DNA from: Rhizopus sp. PT2906
Lineage: Eukaryota; Mucoromycota; Mucoromycetes; Mucorales; Rhizopodaceae
Assembly (NCBI GenBank): GCA_025529335.1
Contig: JAMYHX010000058.1
Span: 1-64,000, forward strand
Direction of reading: 5' to 3'
Length of the DNA: 64,000 nucleotides
Shown here: one piece after another, positions 33,133 through 43,818 of the stretch
Layout: every line of letters starts with the position of its first letter
How positions within the stretch are numbered: the stretch's first letter is position 1
Translations under genes and position numbers: made by a program
The notes under the pieces: generated by a model
Database searches by the model: none
What the model was told of the DNA's origin: nothing
Seen by the model: the letters and a program-made list of their open reading frames with translations, nothing else

Positions 33133-34422
33133 TTATTGTCTGATAACCCAATTGCCACTAGTAGCAGGATTATATTTACTTTTTACAGTTGAGCTTAGCA
33201 TACGTTGAAGCATAGATACCGTAGGCTCTTCATTCTCCCAATGGAAATACTTGGGTTCCCATTCATGATTTGCTTCTGCTCTAGCCGCTCTTTCTTCTCT
33301 CTGTTTATTTTCAATCTTGCTCTTTTCGATACCAGCAGTTTGAGTGTCATTAGCTCGAATAGCCTCAGATACCTTTTGCCAGATCTTGCGACTTTCCATC
33401 TCGTCTTGTTCGTCAATTTCCTTGATATGCATGGATGCAGGCGTGAGTTGTGTAACGTCCAGGAAAGGCTGGGATGTCTTGGAATTATAAGGCGTTATGG
33501 TTGATTTACCGCTCCACTGACCTTCTATCTTGTAAATATATTCTTTAGGGTTGCTGTTGCGACGAATGTAGCACTTGAAGTGATTCTTTTCTCCAGAAAT
33601 CCAACCACGAGAGGTATATTCGATGGTACAGTATAAACCAGTAGAAGACTGAACATACGATGTACCTGTCAGTTCGACATAGGGCGCTATCATAAAGTCA
33701 ATAAATAGTCCTCACGCTGTATTTTTTTTTTTTTTTTTTTTTTTTTTGGTAATATTTACCTGCGTACCAAATACCATTCACGGTAACTGAGGGATATGAG
33801 AACATGTATGTTTCATCATTGCGCTGTTTCAAAGTAAGGACAGACTGACCGACTTGGTCACAAATCAAAGAAGTGCTCGAGAAGCGAGTCTTTTGTCCAG
33901 AGTGACCATTCAAGACAAGACCATGCTTATCATTCTTGATATAGAACCCGGTGATAGGTGGATGATGGGACACTTGCTCACATAAAACCTCTGTTTCACC
34001 AGAACCGTTCAGGTCTCCCCAATGCATCTTGTACTGTTCTCCCAACACAGGGTTATAAGGTTTCTTTTCCCATTCACCTTTGGGTACACGACGAGAGTAT
34101 GACGCGTTTAGAGAAGAGATGAACCATTTAACGAAATTAGTCATTCGTTCCACTTCGTCATCTGATTTTGTAATATCTGTAAAAAGGTCCGGTTGTTGTG
34201 TCCAGTATTCACTAAGGAAGTATAAGATAACATGTACATAATAAATAAATATACTTACGAGTATTCAATTAATGAGACAGGAGCCAACAGAAAAGCAGGA
34301 CATGTTAAAGAAGACAAGTCGCCAGAAAAGGAAGCAAGCGACTTCAAAAAGGAATGAAAGGCTCCTTTTTGTTCTGTAGGGATCTTGTCAACATTATTCA
34401 CTTCTTCGTTATTATCACTCAT
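33133..34422 (-). CDS. KES1: oxysterol-binding protein homologue (Osh4/Kes1 type)
   Basis: Lipid exchanger (sterol/PI4P) acting at Golgi and contact sites. Three exons, complement(33133..33686, 33760..34211, 34259..34422), close in frame at 389 aa, the size of short ORPs without PH or ankyrin domains. A lid-like N-terminal segment (SFLKSLASFSGDLSSL), then KPYNPVLGEQ and the family signature EQVSHHPPITGF, then WSGKSTITPY in the barrel and a charged C-terminal helix (KQREERAARAE) leading to PKYFHWE. The first intron from the 3' side carries a 26-nt T run (33722-33747 on the plus strand). Confidence 0.95.
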
Positions 34423-34620
34423 ATTTTTAATAGTAAAGAAAAGAAGAAGAAAAAAAAAAGAAAAGAAAAAAGGAGGATAATTTATATTACGTCAAGTTAA
34501 AGCCACGCTCAGCACTGCTATTCTCTTTCTCTCTCTTTCTCTCTTTTACTTTCTTTCTATTTTACTATTCTTTTATCCCTTCACATGGTTTATTTATGCG
34601 ACTGAGTTAAAAAGCTATTT

Positions 34621-36708
34621 TTATCGATGATGTTGTTGATTTGATATCTCTAATAGACTATATATATACAATGTTAGCCACGTATAAATATAAATAAGTA
34701 TTTACTTTTCAATAGAATGAGCCAAGACCCCATGATTCGCATTCAGTACTAAGCAACATACACTAGGATCAATATTAGGAAACATAGTCTGTAATGTCTG
34801 CAAGTCTTGTTCAAATTGTTCCTTTTGTTCTCTTTGCATAGGTCCCTGATCGGTCATCGGTCGAGGTGGAAGAGGTGGTCTTGATTCTTCTGTGGGTGTA
34901 AGCCCCTGAAAAATTTTGCCTACAAAACTGAGTGGCCTTTGCATCGTTTTTTGTGCTAATAAGCTTCCTTTTTCTAAAAATGCTACAGCTTTGGATGAAT
35001 CGAGTAAGCCTTGGGTTGGAAGACGAGGTGATGATCGAGACGGATGAAGCGCGTTTTCATAACTGACTTGTTGCTTATTTAGACTAATCGAGGGTCTTTC
35101 CATCTTTAACTCATTCATCGTTTGTTCAATATTGCTATAATGATGATTTAATGATGTGCCTTTTTTTAATTGTTTTGCCATCATATGAAACCTTACCTAT
35201 CAAATTCTTCCTTGGTAATAGATAATGACTTTGCTTCCATGGTTTCAATGAACGCTATTGCACCCATCTATATTAACACATGTATAAGACATTATTCCAT
35301 TGTCATTCTATAAAGATCATTACCAGATTGGTTAAATAGTACCCTGCCTCGGCTTGTAATTGGTCTATACTTCTAAATCGATAAATATACCTATATCCAA
35401 ATATTAGCTAATATCAAGGTTGAGAATGATATCATCCTTACTGTGTATTGGAAACTAGCCGAGGAGGGTTTGCTCTAATGATGACATAAATCAAAATCGG
35501 CAAAAATTTATCAGCTCCACCTTCTCCTTCAACATGCTTTATTAAGCCTAAATAACATGGTTACTTTATGGTTTTCAAGCTGTTGTTTTTTCCCCTTTTT
35601 TTTTACCAAATATAACTTTGCAACAATTGAGAATACAAATCAACTTGTCTCTTGGCGCCTTGTAATTGTTCATTTTCAACAATTCTATAATAAATGTGTT
35701 ATATTTTTGTAAAATGGGACGCAAAACACTGGCTTACCAGACTCGGCAAATGTCAAAAATGCTTCGTTATGTTCTGTTTCTGGTATATCCAAATGTCTTT
35801 CACGTATCCATCTGAATATACTTATTTTCTGATACAAGAGATCATCTCGTTCTTTATCGTCTGTTGTGCTCGGACAAAATGTACTTTTAAAGATCATTAG
35901 ACACTGTATATGCATGTATGACTATATTTTTTGCATATTTACGCATAATATAATCTATTCATGACCAACTTTTCCATGCCTTCTTTAGCATTAAAGAACT
36001 CTTGCTCTGACATATCTTTCCATATCTCATTTTCACGCATTTTCACATAGATGAACTAGATTCAATTGTTATTCTTGTCAATTATACAAATAGTCATCAT
36101 TACATCTAAAAAGTCTTGAATGATCTTGACTTGTTCATTCACTGTCCATGGACGACGATCGAATGCTTGTAGAAAACTAATAAAAAAGAGATGAGCCACT
36201 GGTATTGTTTATATACACATTTTTTACCTTTTAAAATATCGAGTAATCGGTTTTGCACTGCGACTCTTCATTTGTTCCAAGAATCGATTAAAATCAAAGG
36301 GTATTTCTGTTTGTTGAGTTGGTTTCTGTTGTTCCTCTTGTTGGGTATCTAGTTGATTTGGTGCAAGAGAAGGTCTACGGGCTATATTGAATTCAGTCTC
36401 CGTTATTCATGCTTGCTCTTATATAAACTAACCTTCATGATTATTTACTTGGCTAAAGATATTCTCTACTTCTTTGTTATTACTATGACTATATGAAATA
36501 TAAACAGATGTAAGTAAAAAGTAGAAATGTGTACTTGTTCTTCTTACTCTTCATCATCTAAAGGTTCATGTATAAAATTAACTTTTTCATCAAACTCTTC
36601 TGTTAGTGTTTCCATTTCTTTATAGTTGGTATTATTGTTATTGTTGTTATCGTTATCGTCTTTGATATTGTTATTATTGACGGTGACCTCTTGATTCATC
36701 AGGGTCAT
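34621..36708 (-). CDS. VPS9: Vps9-type guanine nucleotide exchange factor for Rab5, with CUE domain
   Basis: Activates Rab5/Vps21 GTPases on endosomes and reads ubiquitin through a C-terminal CUE domain. About ten exons with short introns. N-terminus MTLMNQEVTVNNNN is Asn-rich. A helical bundle (FDFNRFLEQMKSRSAKPITR, FLQAFDRRPWTVNEQVKIIQ) is followed by the VPS9 core: APRDKLICILNCCKVIF, GADKFLPILIYVIIRANPP, YIYRF, and the loop with LQAEAGYYLTNLMGAIAFIE. The CUE motif MFPNIDPSV is near the end. The reading frame at 34702 seems to stop inside the CUE, but a GTAAAT donor and a CTAAC-TATAG intron lead to a last exon (34621..34657) that supplies the missing LLEIS helix end. Confidence 0.9.
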
Positions 36709-37122
36709 TCTTTAAAGAGAAGGAAAAAAAAAAAAAAAAAGAGATATGCGCTACTTGAAATAGAAAAACCTGATGATTTTGAGACCTGCTTGATCTCCTC
36801 ACTTGTCAACGGTATTTGAAAAATGGGCTCCTCTCTTCCTTTGAACGCGCTTTTTCATTCTCTTTTTCTTTTTCTTTTTTTTTCATTCCTATAGTATTCG
36901 TTCTCTGATTAATTCAAATAATAAAGCAAATTATTTTTTGCTTCCTTTTTACTGATAAAGAATATATGATGTGCCTGGTACGTAAAATGTGGTCAATAAC
37001 CCCAAAAAGTATAAAATTCAAACCAAGCAATGATTCGAATACATGTGATTGTTGTAAAATGACGCTTTATTATTCACACATACACACACACAGACACATA
37101 CACGTTATAGACTAGAGAGAGT
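36709..37122. other. intergenic between VPS9 and ACBP
   Basis: Promoter of the minus-strand VPS9 gene (A-rich run at about 36728-36740, that is poly-T on its sense side) and the 3' flank of the acyl-CoA-binding protein gene, including a CA-rich stretch at about 37076-37100. Nothing else seen. Confidence 0.5.
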
Positions 37123-37537
37123 TTATTGACTAGCCTTGAGATTTTCGACCAATTCAATGTACTTTTTCTCAGCTTCTTCTTGAGACATGCCTATACGCAA
37201 AGTGTAAGCTTACTTAACAAAAGCTAATGTTGACTTACCCTTGAGATTGGTCCATGCGTCCCACTTGTAACGTCCCTTGAGATCAAAAGTAGGCTTGGCT
37301 ATACCTTCATTAGTTATGATGAAAAAAAAAAAAAAAAAAAAGTGGGGATGAACTTACAAGTGGTGTTATCACCGACAGTAGCTTGCTTATAGAGACCATA
37401 TAATTCCAAGAGTTTATCATTAGAAGGAGACTTGGAGAGTTGCTTAACTTCTTCAGCAGCAGTTTCGAATTCCTTTTCATGTATCATTTAGACAACATTT
37501 GTCTCTAAAGAAAAAAACAACTTACTTTGGAAGGCAT
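37123..37537 (-). CDS. ACB1: acyl-CoA-binding protein
   Basis: Cytosolic carrier of long-chain acyl-CoA esters. Four exons, complement(37123..37190, 37239..37298, 37358..37472, 37526..37537), close in frame at 84 aa, the normal ACBP size. Signature: FETAAEEVKQL, LLELYGLYKQATVGDNT, RYKWDAWTNLKGMSQEEAEK and KYIELVENL. The first coding exon is only 12 nt (MPSK). The intron next to exon 3 contains an A19-20 run. A short, probably strong promoter lies to the right, divided from the permease gene by about 150 bp. Confidence 0.95.
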
Positions 37538-37693
37538 GTTTAAAAGAATGAAGAAAAAGAGGAAAAGGGGAAAATTTTTGGTAATGTATTTATACCCAAT
37601 TTCTGGAGGCGGGGGGAACAGTAACGGGCGCGGTTGAGTTGTACAAGATTGTCCCGAGTCAATTTCTAAAAGGGTTTATTTGTTTTTGTACAA

Positions 37694-39761
37694 TTAAATA
37701 CGTTCAAGTGGATCTTGAACAGAGTTTTGAATAAAGCCATCACGGATCGCTTCCTTTTCCTGCTGCATCTTTTCTTCAATCTCCTTGACTGTTTCCGGTC
37801 CCCATTCGGCTGGAATGACCAAATTTAAGAAAATAGCCATGAGTGACCCGATACAGTATCCAGTATCAACAATGGTTTCGATAGCACTCAGGAACCCCTT
37901 GAGTGCCAAATTGTCTCCAGAATAGCTAAAGACATGAGTGAACCAAGTAGGAACCAAGGTGACACCTAGACCAAGAGCCAACGAACAAGTCACAATGAAT
38001 CGATCGCGTCGAGTCCAATCGAGATAAGCAAGGATACGAATACCAGAGACAGTGACGGATGCAAAGAGGAAAGCATTCATGCCACCGAGAACAGGCGCAG
38101 GAATGGCCAAGAAGACAGACGAGATCTTTCCAAAGATGCCAAAGAGCAAAATGAAGAAGCAACAGCAGTATCCTGCAAGTCGATTGGCACAACGCGTCAT
38201 GGCAATAACACCATTGTTTTGTGCAAACGTAACCACGGGCGTGATCGTCATACAGGCAGCCAAAAATGAATTGACGCCGTCGGCAAGGAGACCACCTTGG
38301 ATACGACGTTGGAACGGTTCTCCTTCGACTTCAACGCCAGATACATCACATGAAGCAGTGATGTCGCCAATGCTTTCGAGCATATTGTCGAGATACACGA
38401 TCAAGAAGGGTATAATCGCTGGTCCATAGACCGTGATCGGAAACGTTCGTACCCAAAGGAAAGTAATGGGAGGAGCAGTGTCAATCGTGCTGTGATCAAT
38501 ATAGCCACAGGCTGCTGCAACAATCAAGCCAACAATCAAACCGATGATGATCTATGATGTACATGTTTTCATATTTCACCTCTTCTTTCGTTTTCTCTCT
38601 TACCTGTGAACTCTTCATGAAGGGTGAACCTATATTTTCAATCAAAATGATTGTGGCAAAGACTAAAAGACCCAGCCCAAGGAACTGAGGACTACCCCAA
38701 GGAAGTGGATGAGGCGCATTGATGCTGGGACATTTGGAATATAATCCAGTAGCAGGCATGGAAGCACAACCACCTAAACAATGGTTAGCTTTTTCTTTTC
38801 TTTTTTTTTATTGAATCTACCTGAACCACCAGCCCAATCCTTCAAGGCTGTACTAATCACAGAGCATCCGATCAATAAGATGGTTGTTCCACTAACAATA
38901 GGTGGGAATAAGCGACGAATCGTCTTGGGTGGTAAAAAGCTCATGCCAATTTCAAACAATGAGCACACCATTGCTTAAAAACATGTCAGTCAAGCCTCTT
39001 TCTCTCTCTCTCTTGTCATTTTACTTGCCTGTTCCAAGAATGGCGCCCCAAGCACGAGGACAAGGTAAATAGTCAATTGTTCCATCTTCCAAGACCTGTG
39101 TCGAACAAAATCCTGTGGAATACATGTTTTTAATCACTGCACCTGTTGCAGGAATACTGGCAAAGTTAGGGCCAACTACACTGAGTAAACCAGTTCCAAT
39201 GTAGTAGCCTTAAAACGGAATCAGAAACAAAATGAAGCGCATCAAGCCTAATGTACCTGTCCTCCATATCTTGAAACGAGTGATTTGAATGAGTGATAAA
39301 AGGGCAGATGTGATCAAAGCAGCTGACAGCAAGTATTGTTGATCCTCTCTTTCCAAGTTTAAGGCGGTTGGACCAGATCCGACCATAATGAGGATTGGTG
39401 TGACAACTCCGCTAACCTGTCAAATAATTTGTTTATTGTGGTCTGATAATATACACATAATATTTACCATTGCCAAAGCATGCTGGAAGCCCATGACAAG
39501 GGCTAATCCCAATGGCAGTCGACTGTTTAATCCCCAAAAGGGTGCATTCTTCTTTTCCTTTACGAGAATGGATGGCATACACATCATCTTCCAGTCAAAG
39601 GCACCCCACCATCCTTCCTTGGTTCCAACTTGAGACTTGAAGAGTTTCCATAGATTGGGTGATTCTGCTGATGGATATGCTTCAAATTGTGTCTGTGTTG
39701 TACTTGGAATACTCTCAGGGATCGTAGGCGATGGTGGCCCTGTCTTGCTGTTGCTTTCCAT
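37694..39761 (-). CDS. NAT/NCS2 purine permease (UapA/UapC-like)
   Basis: Plasma-membrane H+ symporter for uric acid/xanthine in the nucleobase-ascorbate transporter family. Six exons, complement(37694..38551, 38604..38773, 38821..38973, 39029..39208, 39257..39416, 39468..39761), close in frame at 604 aa. The TM1 motif QHALAM, the TM8 acidic patch and the NAT signature QNNGVIAMTR are present, and the last position (Arg) matches characterised fungal purine transporters. C-terminal cytosolic helix is Glu/Lys rich (VKEIEEKMQQEKEAIRD). The intron at 38974-39028 begins with GCAAGT rather than GT, and no other donor keeps the frame. Confidence 0.95.
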
Positions 39762-40078
39762 TGAATGTCAAAAAAGAAAAAGACAATAAGAAAAAAGAAA
39801 AAAAAAAAAAACTTTTTTGTGTGGATGGAAAGTCAATTTAAGCCAATGAGGATATATCTTTAGATAGGGTAATTTCCGCCCTTTTTACACATGTCATTAG
39901 ACCTTTTCCTTGTCTTCTTTTTTATCTGATAGAAAAAAAGACATTCATCCAACATGAAAACCTGTTTATAATTTACACTATATTCTTTTATTTTATGCCG
40001 TCAAAAACATCAATCATATTTGCATGTTGGCTTTTTGTCTGTTTGTTGTTATTTTCTCTCTCTTTAATCTAGTATGAT
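39762..40078. other. intergenic
   Basis: A-rich promoter side of the permease gene (A12-13 run near 39800) and the 3' flank of the ATP14 gene. No other feature seen. Confidence 0.5.
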
Positions 40079-40613
40079 TTAGTGAGCGATTTCCTCGGGT
40101 TCAGCATCATAAGCGGCCAATTGTTGACTGATATCAGCTTCAATTTCAGGAACCTACGGATATCATTAATATACATCTTTTATATTCAATCAATACACTT
40201 ACAGCAGGAGCAGGAGGAAGCTTCAAGTCCTTAGCAACGTTGTCGTCAGTGGTAGTCTACGAATTTCACATTAGCATACATTTATACACTTTTTTTTTTT
40301 TTTTCTTACAACAGGTTGAGGCTTGTAAGCTTTCAATTCCTTCAAGAACAAATCTTGAAGAACATCTAATATAAAAAAGTGTTTATCATCTTGGCTTTTT
40401 ATTGACTTTTATATTTACCCTTCTTCATGACAGCAGCAACAGAGAAGCTACGGGCAGCCATAGCAGGAACGGCAACGCGAGCAGGCTAACAAGTAGATTA
40501 GTAATGTTCTCAATAAAGAAAAAAAAAGGGCTTTTTTTCTCTCTCTTTAATTACTGTTCTTATTTCTTTACCTTGACGGCAATGGAGCGAATGGCGTTAC
40601 GAGCGATGGACAT
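40079..40613 (-). CDS. ATP14: mitochondrial F1Fo-ATP synthase subunit h
   Basis: Peripheral-stalk subunit h of the mitochondrial ATP synthase. Five small exons, complement(40079..40153, 40203..40256, 40310..40365, 40419..40485, 40572..40613), close in frame at 97 aa. The presequence MSIARNAIRSIAVKPARVAV is basic and amphipathic, with cleavage likely near AARSFS. The mature start DVLQDLFLKELKAYKPQPV matches the family, and the C-terminal part is acidic and Pro-rich (LPPAPAVPEIEADISQQL, then DAEPEEIAH). Short and easily missed by gene finders. Identity rests on the LQDLFLKELK block and on length. Confidence 0.87.
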
Positions 40614-41634
40614 GTTTGAACAAGAAAGAATAATTTTGAAGTTCAAATAGAAGGGTATAAAAATCAGTGAAGCTGGGGCCTAATTTTAGAGGCAAAAAGT
40701 CCCACCCTGGATTTTGTATCCGCGCGCATGGCTCGGCACACCTAATGAAAGTGATGACGTAGAATGAATGACCAATCATGTTCTCTCTTTATTTCTTTCT
40801 CTTGCCCGTAACAAAAAGTTCTCAAAATGAATAGAGTGAGGACACCCTCCTTTGACCTCATTCATGCCATGCTAATAATAATGATTTTTATTAAAGAGAG
40901 ATAGCTTAAGAAAATGGAAATAATCGCTTTTTTTCATATCTTTTTTAAGCCACAAGTTATCTCTTATATAAAGTGATATATTTTCTCCATTTGAACAAGT
41001 TTATCAAGGGAATTGATTTGCATAATGCCTGTTTCAGAAGCAATATATTTATCAAAAGAGAGAATAATTTTACAAAAAATAGAGCAACACGTCTATCCGA
41101 AAATTATGATTGACAGTTATAGATACTTAAAAAAGACATCCTATCCAAAGACATTCTCAGTTTGATGTGAAAACATTCAGTCATAAAAAAAAAGATTCTC
41201 ACAAATCTAGATTGGGTGTTTTTGATGTACAGAAAAAAAGATCAAAGGGGATTTATGCAATGGGTTGATGGGTTTCACAAATTGATACAATTATGCGTAC
41301 ACATACGGGATCATTACGTAATAATTTGGTCCTTTAGATGCTAATGGGACATGGATTATGGTCTGAATTGCTTGATGATTAAAGTACTCCTGTTTATTTA
41401 GATACTGTTGAATTAGTATGGTATGAACGCAAAAAGACAAGGTTTACAAAAAAGATAGCCTGTACGTCAATGGAACGTCAATTGAATGACATTATGAGCA
41501 ACATAAACCAGGGATTGATGACATTACACGAAGTTACATCATCGTCTCTTTTTTTTTTTATATATAAAAAGCCTGTTATTCTTGTTGAATTAAACTATTT
41601 ATCATCTTACATTAATATATATATTTAAAAAATC
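40614..41634. other. about 1 kb spacer with possible decayed coding sequence
   Basis: A plus-strand ATG at 41024 opens a 46-codon frame (MPVSEAIYLSKERIILQKIE...), and at about 41390-41545 another frame stays open (STPVYLDTVELVWYERKKTR...). Both look protein-like but are separated by stops, and I recognise no family. The last 120 bp are the promoter of the hemerythrin gene, with a T-run near 41548 and TATATAAAAA at about 41560. Confidence 0.35.
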
Positions 41635-42255
41635 ATGTCTGGTATCAGCAAGGCCGCAAGCAAGTTTGGAGAAATGGTTGGAAAATCTGGTGCTCCCGTA
41701 TTTATAAAGTCTGACAATGTTATTGATCTCATCATCCACGATCATAACGAGGCCAAAGCTCTCTATGAAAAGTATAAGCAAACTCAAGATAAGGATAGCA
41801 AGATGAGCATCTGCAACAGTTTAATCAAAAAGTTGGTACAGCATGACGAAGTTGAACAACTACTGGTATATCCTTTATTAAGAGAAGATATTGGTGGTTC
41901 CGTTGGTGAGGGTCACTACGAAAGAAGCTTACACGAACATCAAGATCACAGAAACTTACTTTACAACGTTAAGCAATCCGACATCAAAACCGATGCCAAC
42001 TTTGATCAAAAGTTGGATGAAGCCATGAAGTCTGTCCTTGATCACGTCAAGGTTGAAGAAAGCGAAGTATTACCTCTTTTGAGAGAAAAGATCAGCGAAG
42101 ACACTTTGAAGCGTGTAGGTGCTTCATTCAAGGCTCATAAGGCAACTGCTGTTACAAGACCTCATCCAGATGCTCCTGCCCAAGGATTCCCTGCTGCTGC
42201 GGCAAATGTCGTAACTAAGCCTTTTGATATGCTCAAGGACTTTACTGAAAAATAA
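41635..42255 (+). CDS. hemerythrin HHE cation-binding domain protein
   Basis: Single-exon gene, 206 aa. A four-helix hemerythrin-like bundle with two HHE repeats: IDLIIHDHNEAKALYEKY and VQHDEVEQLLVYPLLRED, then HEHQDHRNLLYNV and LDHVKVEESEVLPLLREK. The His and Glu residues expected to bind a di-iron centre are all present. C-terminal tail is Ala/Pro-rich with HPDAPAQGFPAAA. No signal peptide. Possible roles include oxygen, nitric oxide or iron handling; the family is functionally diverse and I cannot say which. Codon bias suggests good expression. Confidence 0.93.
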   Translation: MSGISKAASKFGEMVGKSGAPVFIKSDNVIDLIIHDHNEAKALYEKYKQTQDKDSKMSICNSLIKKLVQHDEVEQLLVYPLLREDIGGSVGEGHYERSLHEHQDHRNLLYNVKQSDIKTDANFDQKLDEAMKSVLDHVKVEESEVLPLLREKISEDTLKRVGASFKAHKATAVTRPHPDAPAQGFPAAAANVVTKPFDMLKDFTEK

Positions 42256-42617
42256 TCTAATTCATTCTTTTTATGTAATAAATGTCGCTCATTTTTTATT
42301 GCACAGATCATGTTTTTGGGTGATGAACCAGTTTACAATGAAAGTATCTGCCTTTGTCCCAATCTCAGATGGAAATGATGCACAACTAAAAAATACATGT
42401 CTAAAATTCGAAAAAGGTTTTGTTTTACTGGATGTAAAAAGGGCCCAAATGAAATACCCCAGATTTGTCCTCTTCTTCTGTCAACTTGTTCGGCCCTTTG
42501 GTCAAATGAAGGCTGGTCCTTCTAGTACGTAGTGCATTGACCAGAGGCGAACATTTTTCTCTATTCTATATCTTGCGTATGAAGTCGGTTAAAATTTTTG
42601 GTACAAGTCGAAACTGC
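42256..42617. other. intergenic
   Basis: 3' flank of the hemerythrin gene. A frame stays open on the plus strand to about 42532, but its composition is not convincing and I recognise nothing in it. Confidence 0.4.
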
Positions 42618-43205
42618 TTATTCTTTTATACCTGCCGCGTGTATAAAGAATACTTTCACCTTGCTAGAAGCTTGCATATTGCCGAAGGAGTAGGTGCCTG
42701 CAATGGCTTTTAACATCGATAAAGAGTCTAACAAGCCTTTATGGTGGTCGAAGCTGCATTTAGAGCCATTGATACTACCGAATTGCTTTGATGTCTCCAA
42801 AAGTAATACTTTCAGCTTTCCATAGCCATGCAGACTTATGATACCATCTGTATTGTACAATGCTGCTTCGTCGTCAACTTCAGAATTGTTGCTTCTCCTA
42901 GCCATTGACTTGAATTGCGGAGCACCAGTGCTGATAGCCGCACAGGCTGCCTTCAGGAAGGGGTACGGCAACATGTTGTTAAATATGGCTTTCCCCCTCC
43001 CTGATGTCTTGTACCGCGCTGTAGATGCTATGACTATTGTACAATATATGAGTTTCTTGTTTACTTTATCTCCTGAATAATATGGAAAAAGAAAGATTGC
43101 TCTGCTTTGTCTTGCCAAAGTACATCTTCTAGAAAGTTCACGGTATGATTATCAGTATCTGGTAGTTGCCTTATGTTCTTCTTGAATTCATAGACAGCTG
43201 CCTAC
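42618..43205 (-). pseudogene. decayed lineage-specific protein of the zygomycete repeat-family type
   Basis: The best stretch (about 42620-42985, minus strand) reads ALYNTDGIISLHGYGKLKVL, then LLETSKQFG, FDHHKGLLDSLSMLKAIA and KVKVFFIHAAG. From memory this pattern (short beta strands with LLETS and a DHHK...LSMLKAIA helix) belongs to a large uncharacterised family amplified in Mucorales. An N-terminal part around 43080-43205 (FKKNIRQLPDTDN, VNFLEDVLWQDKAEQS) is in another frame, with stops between. I read it as a broken copy. An intron could reconcile part of it, so an expressed gene is not fully excluded. Confidence 0.45.
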
Positions 43206-43818
43206 AAAAAAGGTTTTATAGAAGAATCATGAGTCACAAAGATCTCTGAGTTTATAGCTTTTATTTAAAGAATATAGCTACCCATATTGCTCACCACAGT
43301 TCTAGTGTAATTGGTAACTGTACTGGGGGAGATAGTACAGCCGTTCAATGTGAAGGTTCACATGTCTATTGTATAATCTGCTGTCCAAATTTGGACGCCA
43401 AGAGACGCCTCTGCCACAGCGAATTATATTGTGATGCTCTGGACTACAATTGATGTAAGTTTTGAGCCACCAGAAACTATTATGTTTTTAGTTCTTTATT
43501 TACCTGTAAGGGTGGAAATTGCTGAAGTTCTCTGGGTTCCTCAGAAAAGAAACCTATGCTACAAGAGAAGGAGACAACGCGTTACACTAATAATCCTATG
43601 AGAAGCAATATAGTCATTACTATGGGAGCAGTGGTGGGTCAGTAACGAAACCCCTTGTCTAGTAAATGTGTAGTGATGGACCACTTATGGTCGTCATTGT
43701 ATTAAGAAACTTTGCATAATGGAATATTCCAGAAAAATAGCGTTTATTATTATGTAAATAGAATTGAAGAATATACAAATGAAATGATGATATGTTTTAT
43801 AGGAGAAAATTAGGGAAT
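43206..43818. other. spacer with a short cysteine-rich open frame
   Basis: On the plus strand about 43309-43455 reads IGNCTGGDSTAVQCEGSHVY, then CIICCPNLDAKRRLCHSELY and CDALDYN before a stop. Seven Cys and two His in under 50 codons look like a degenerate zinc ribbon, perhaps from a transposon. No start or context, so not called a gene. The right end is the 3' flank of HSP90. Confidence 0.35.

Noticed and set aside
24943..41000. A trafficking gene cluster (RabGAP, Rab11-like, OSBP, Vps9)
   Set aside because: The genes are on both strands and interspersed with unrelated metabolic genes (GCV1, phosphatase, hexokinase, ACBP, permease). Fungal housekeeping genes are not expected to cluster by function, so I treat it as coincidence.
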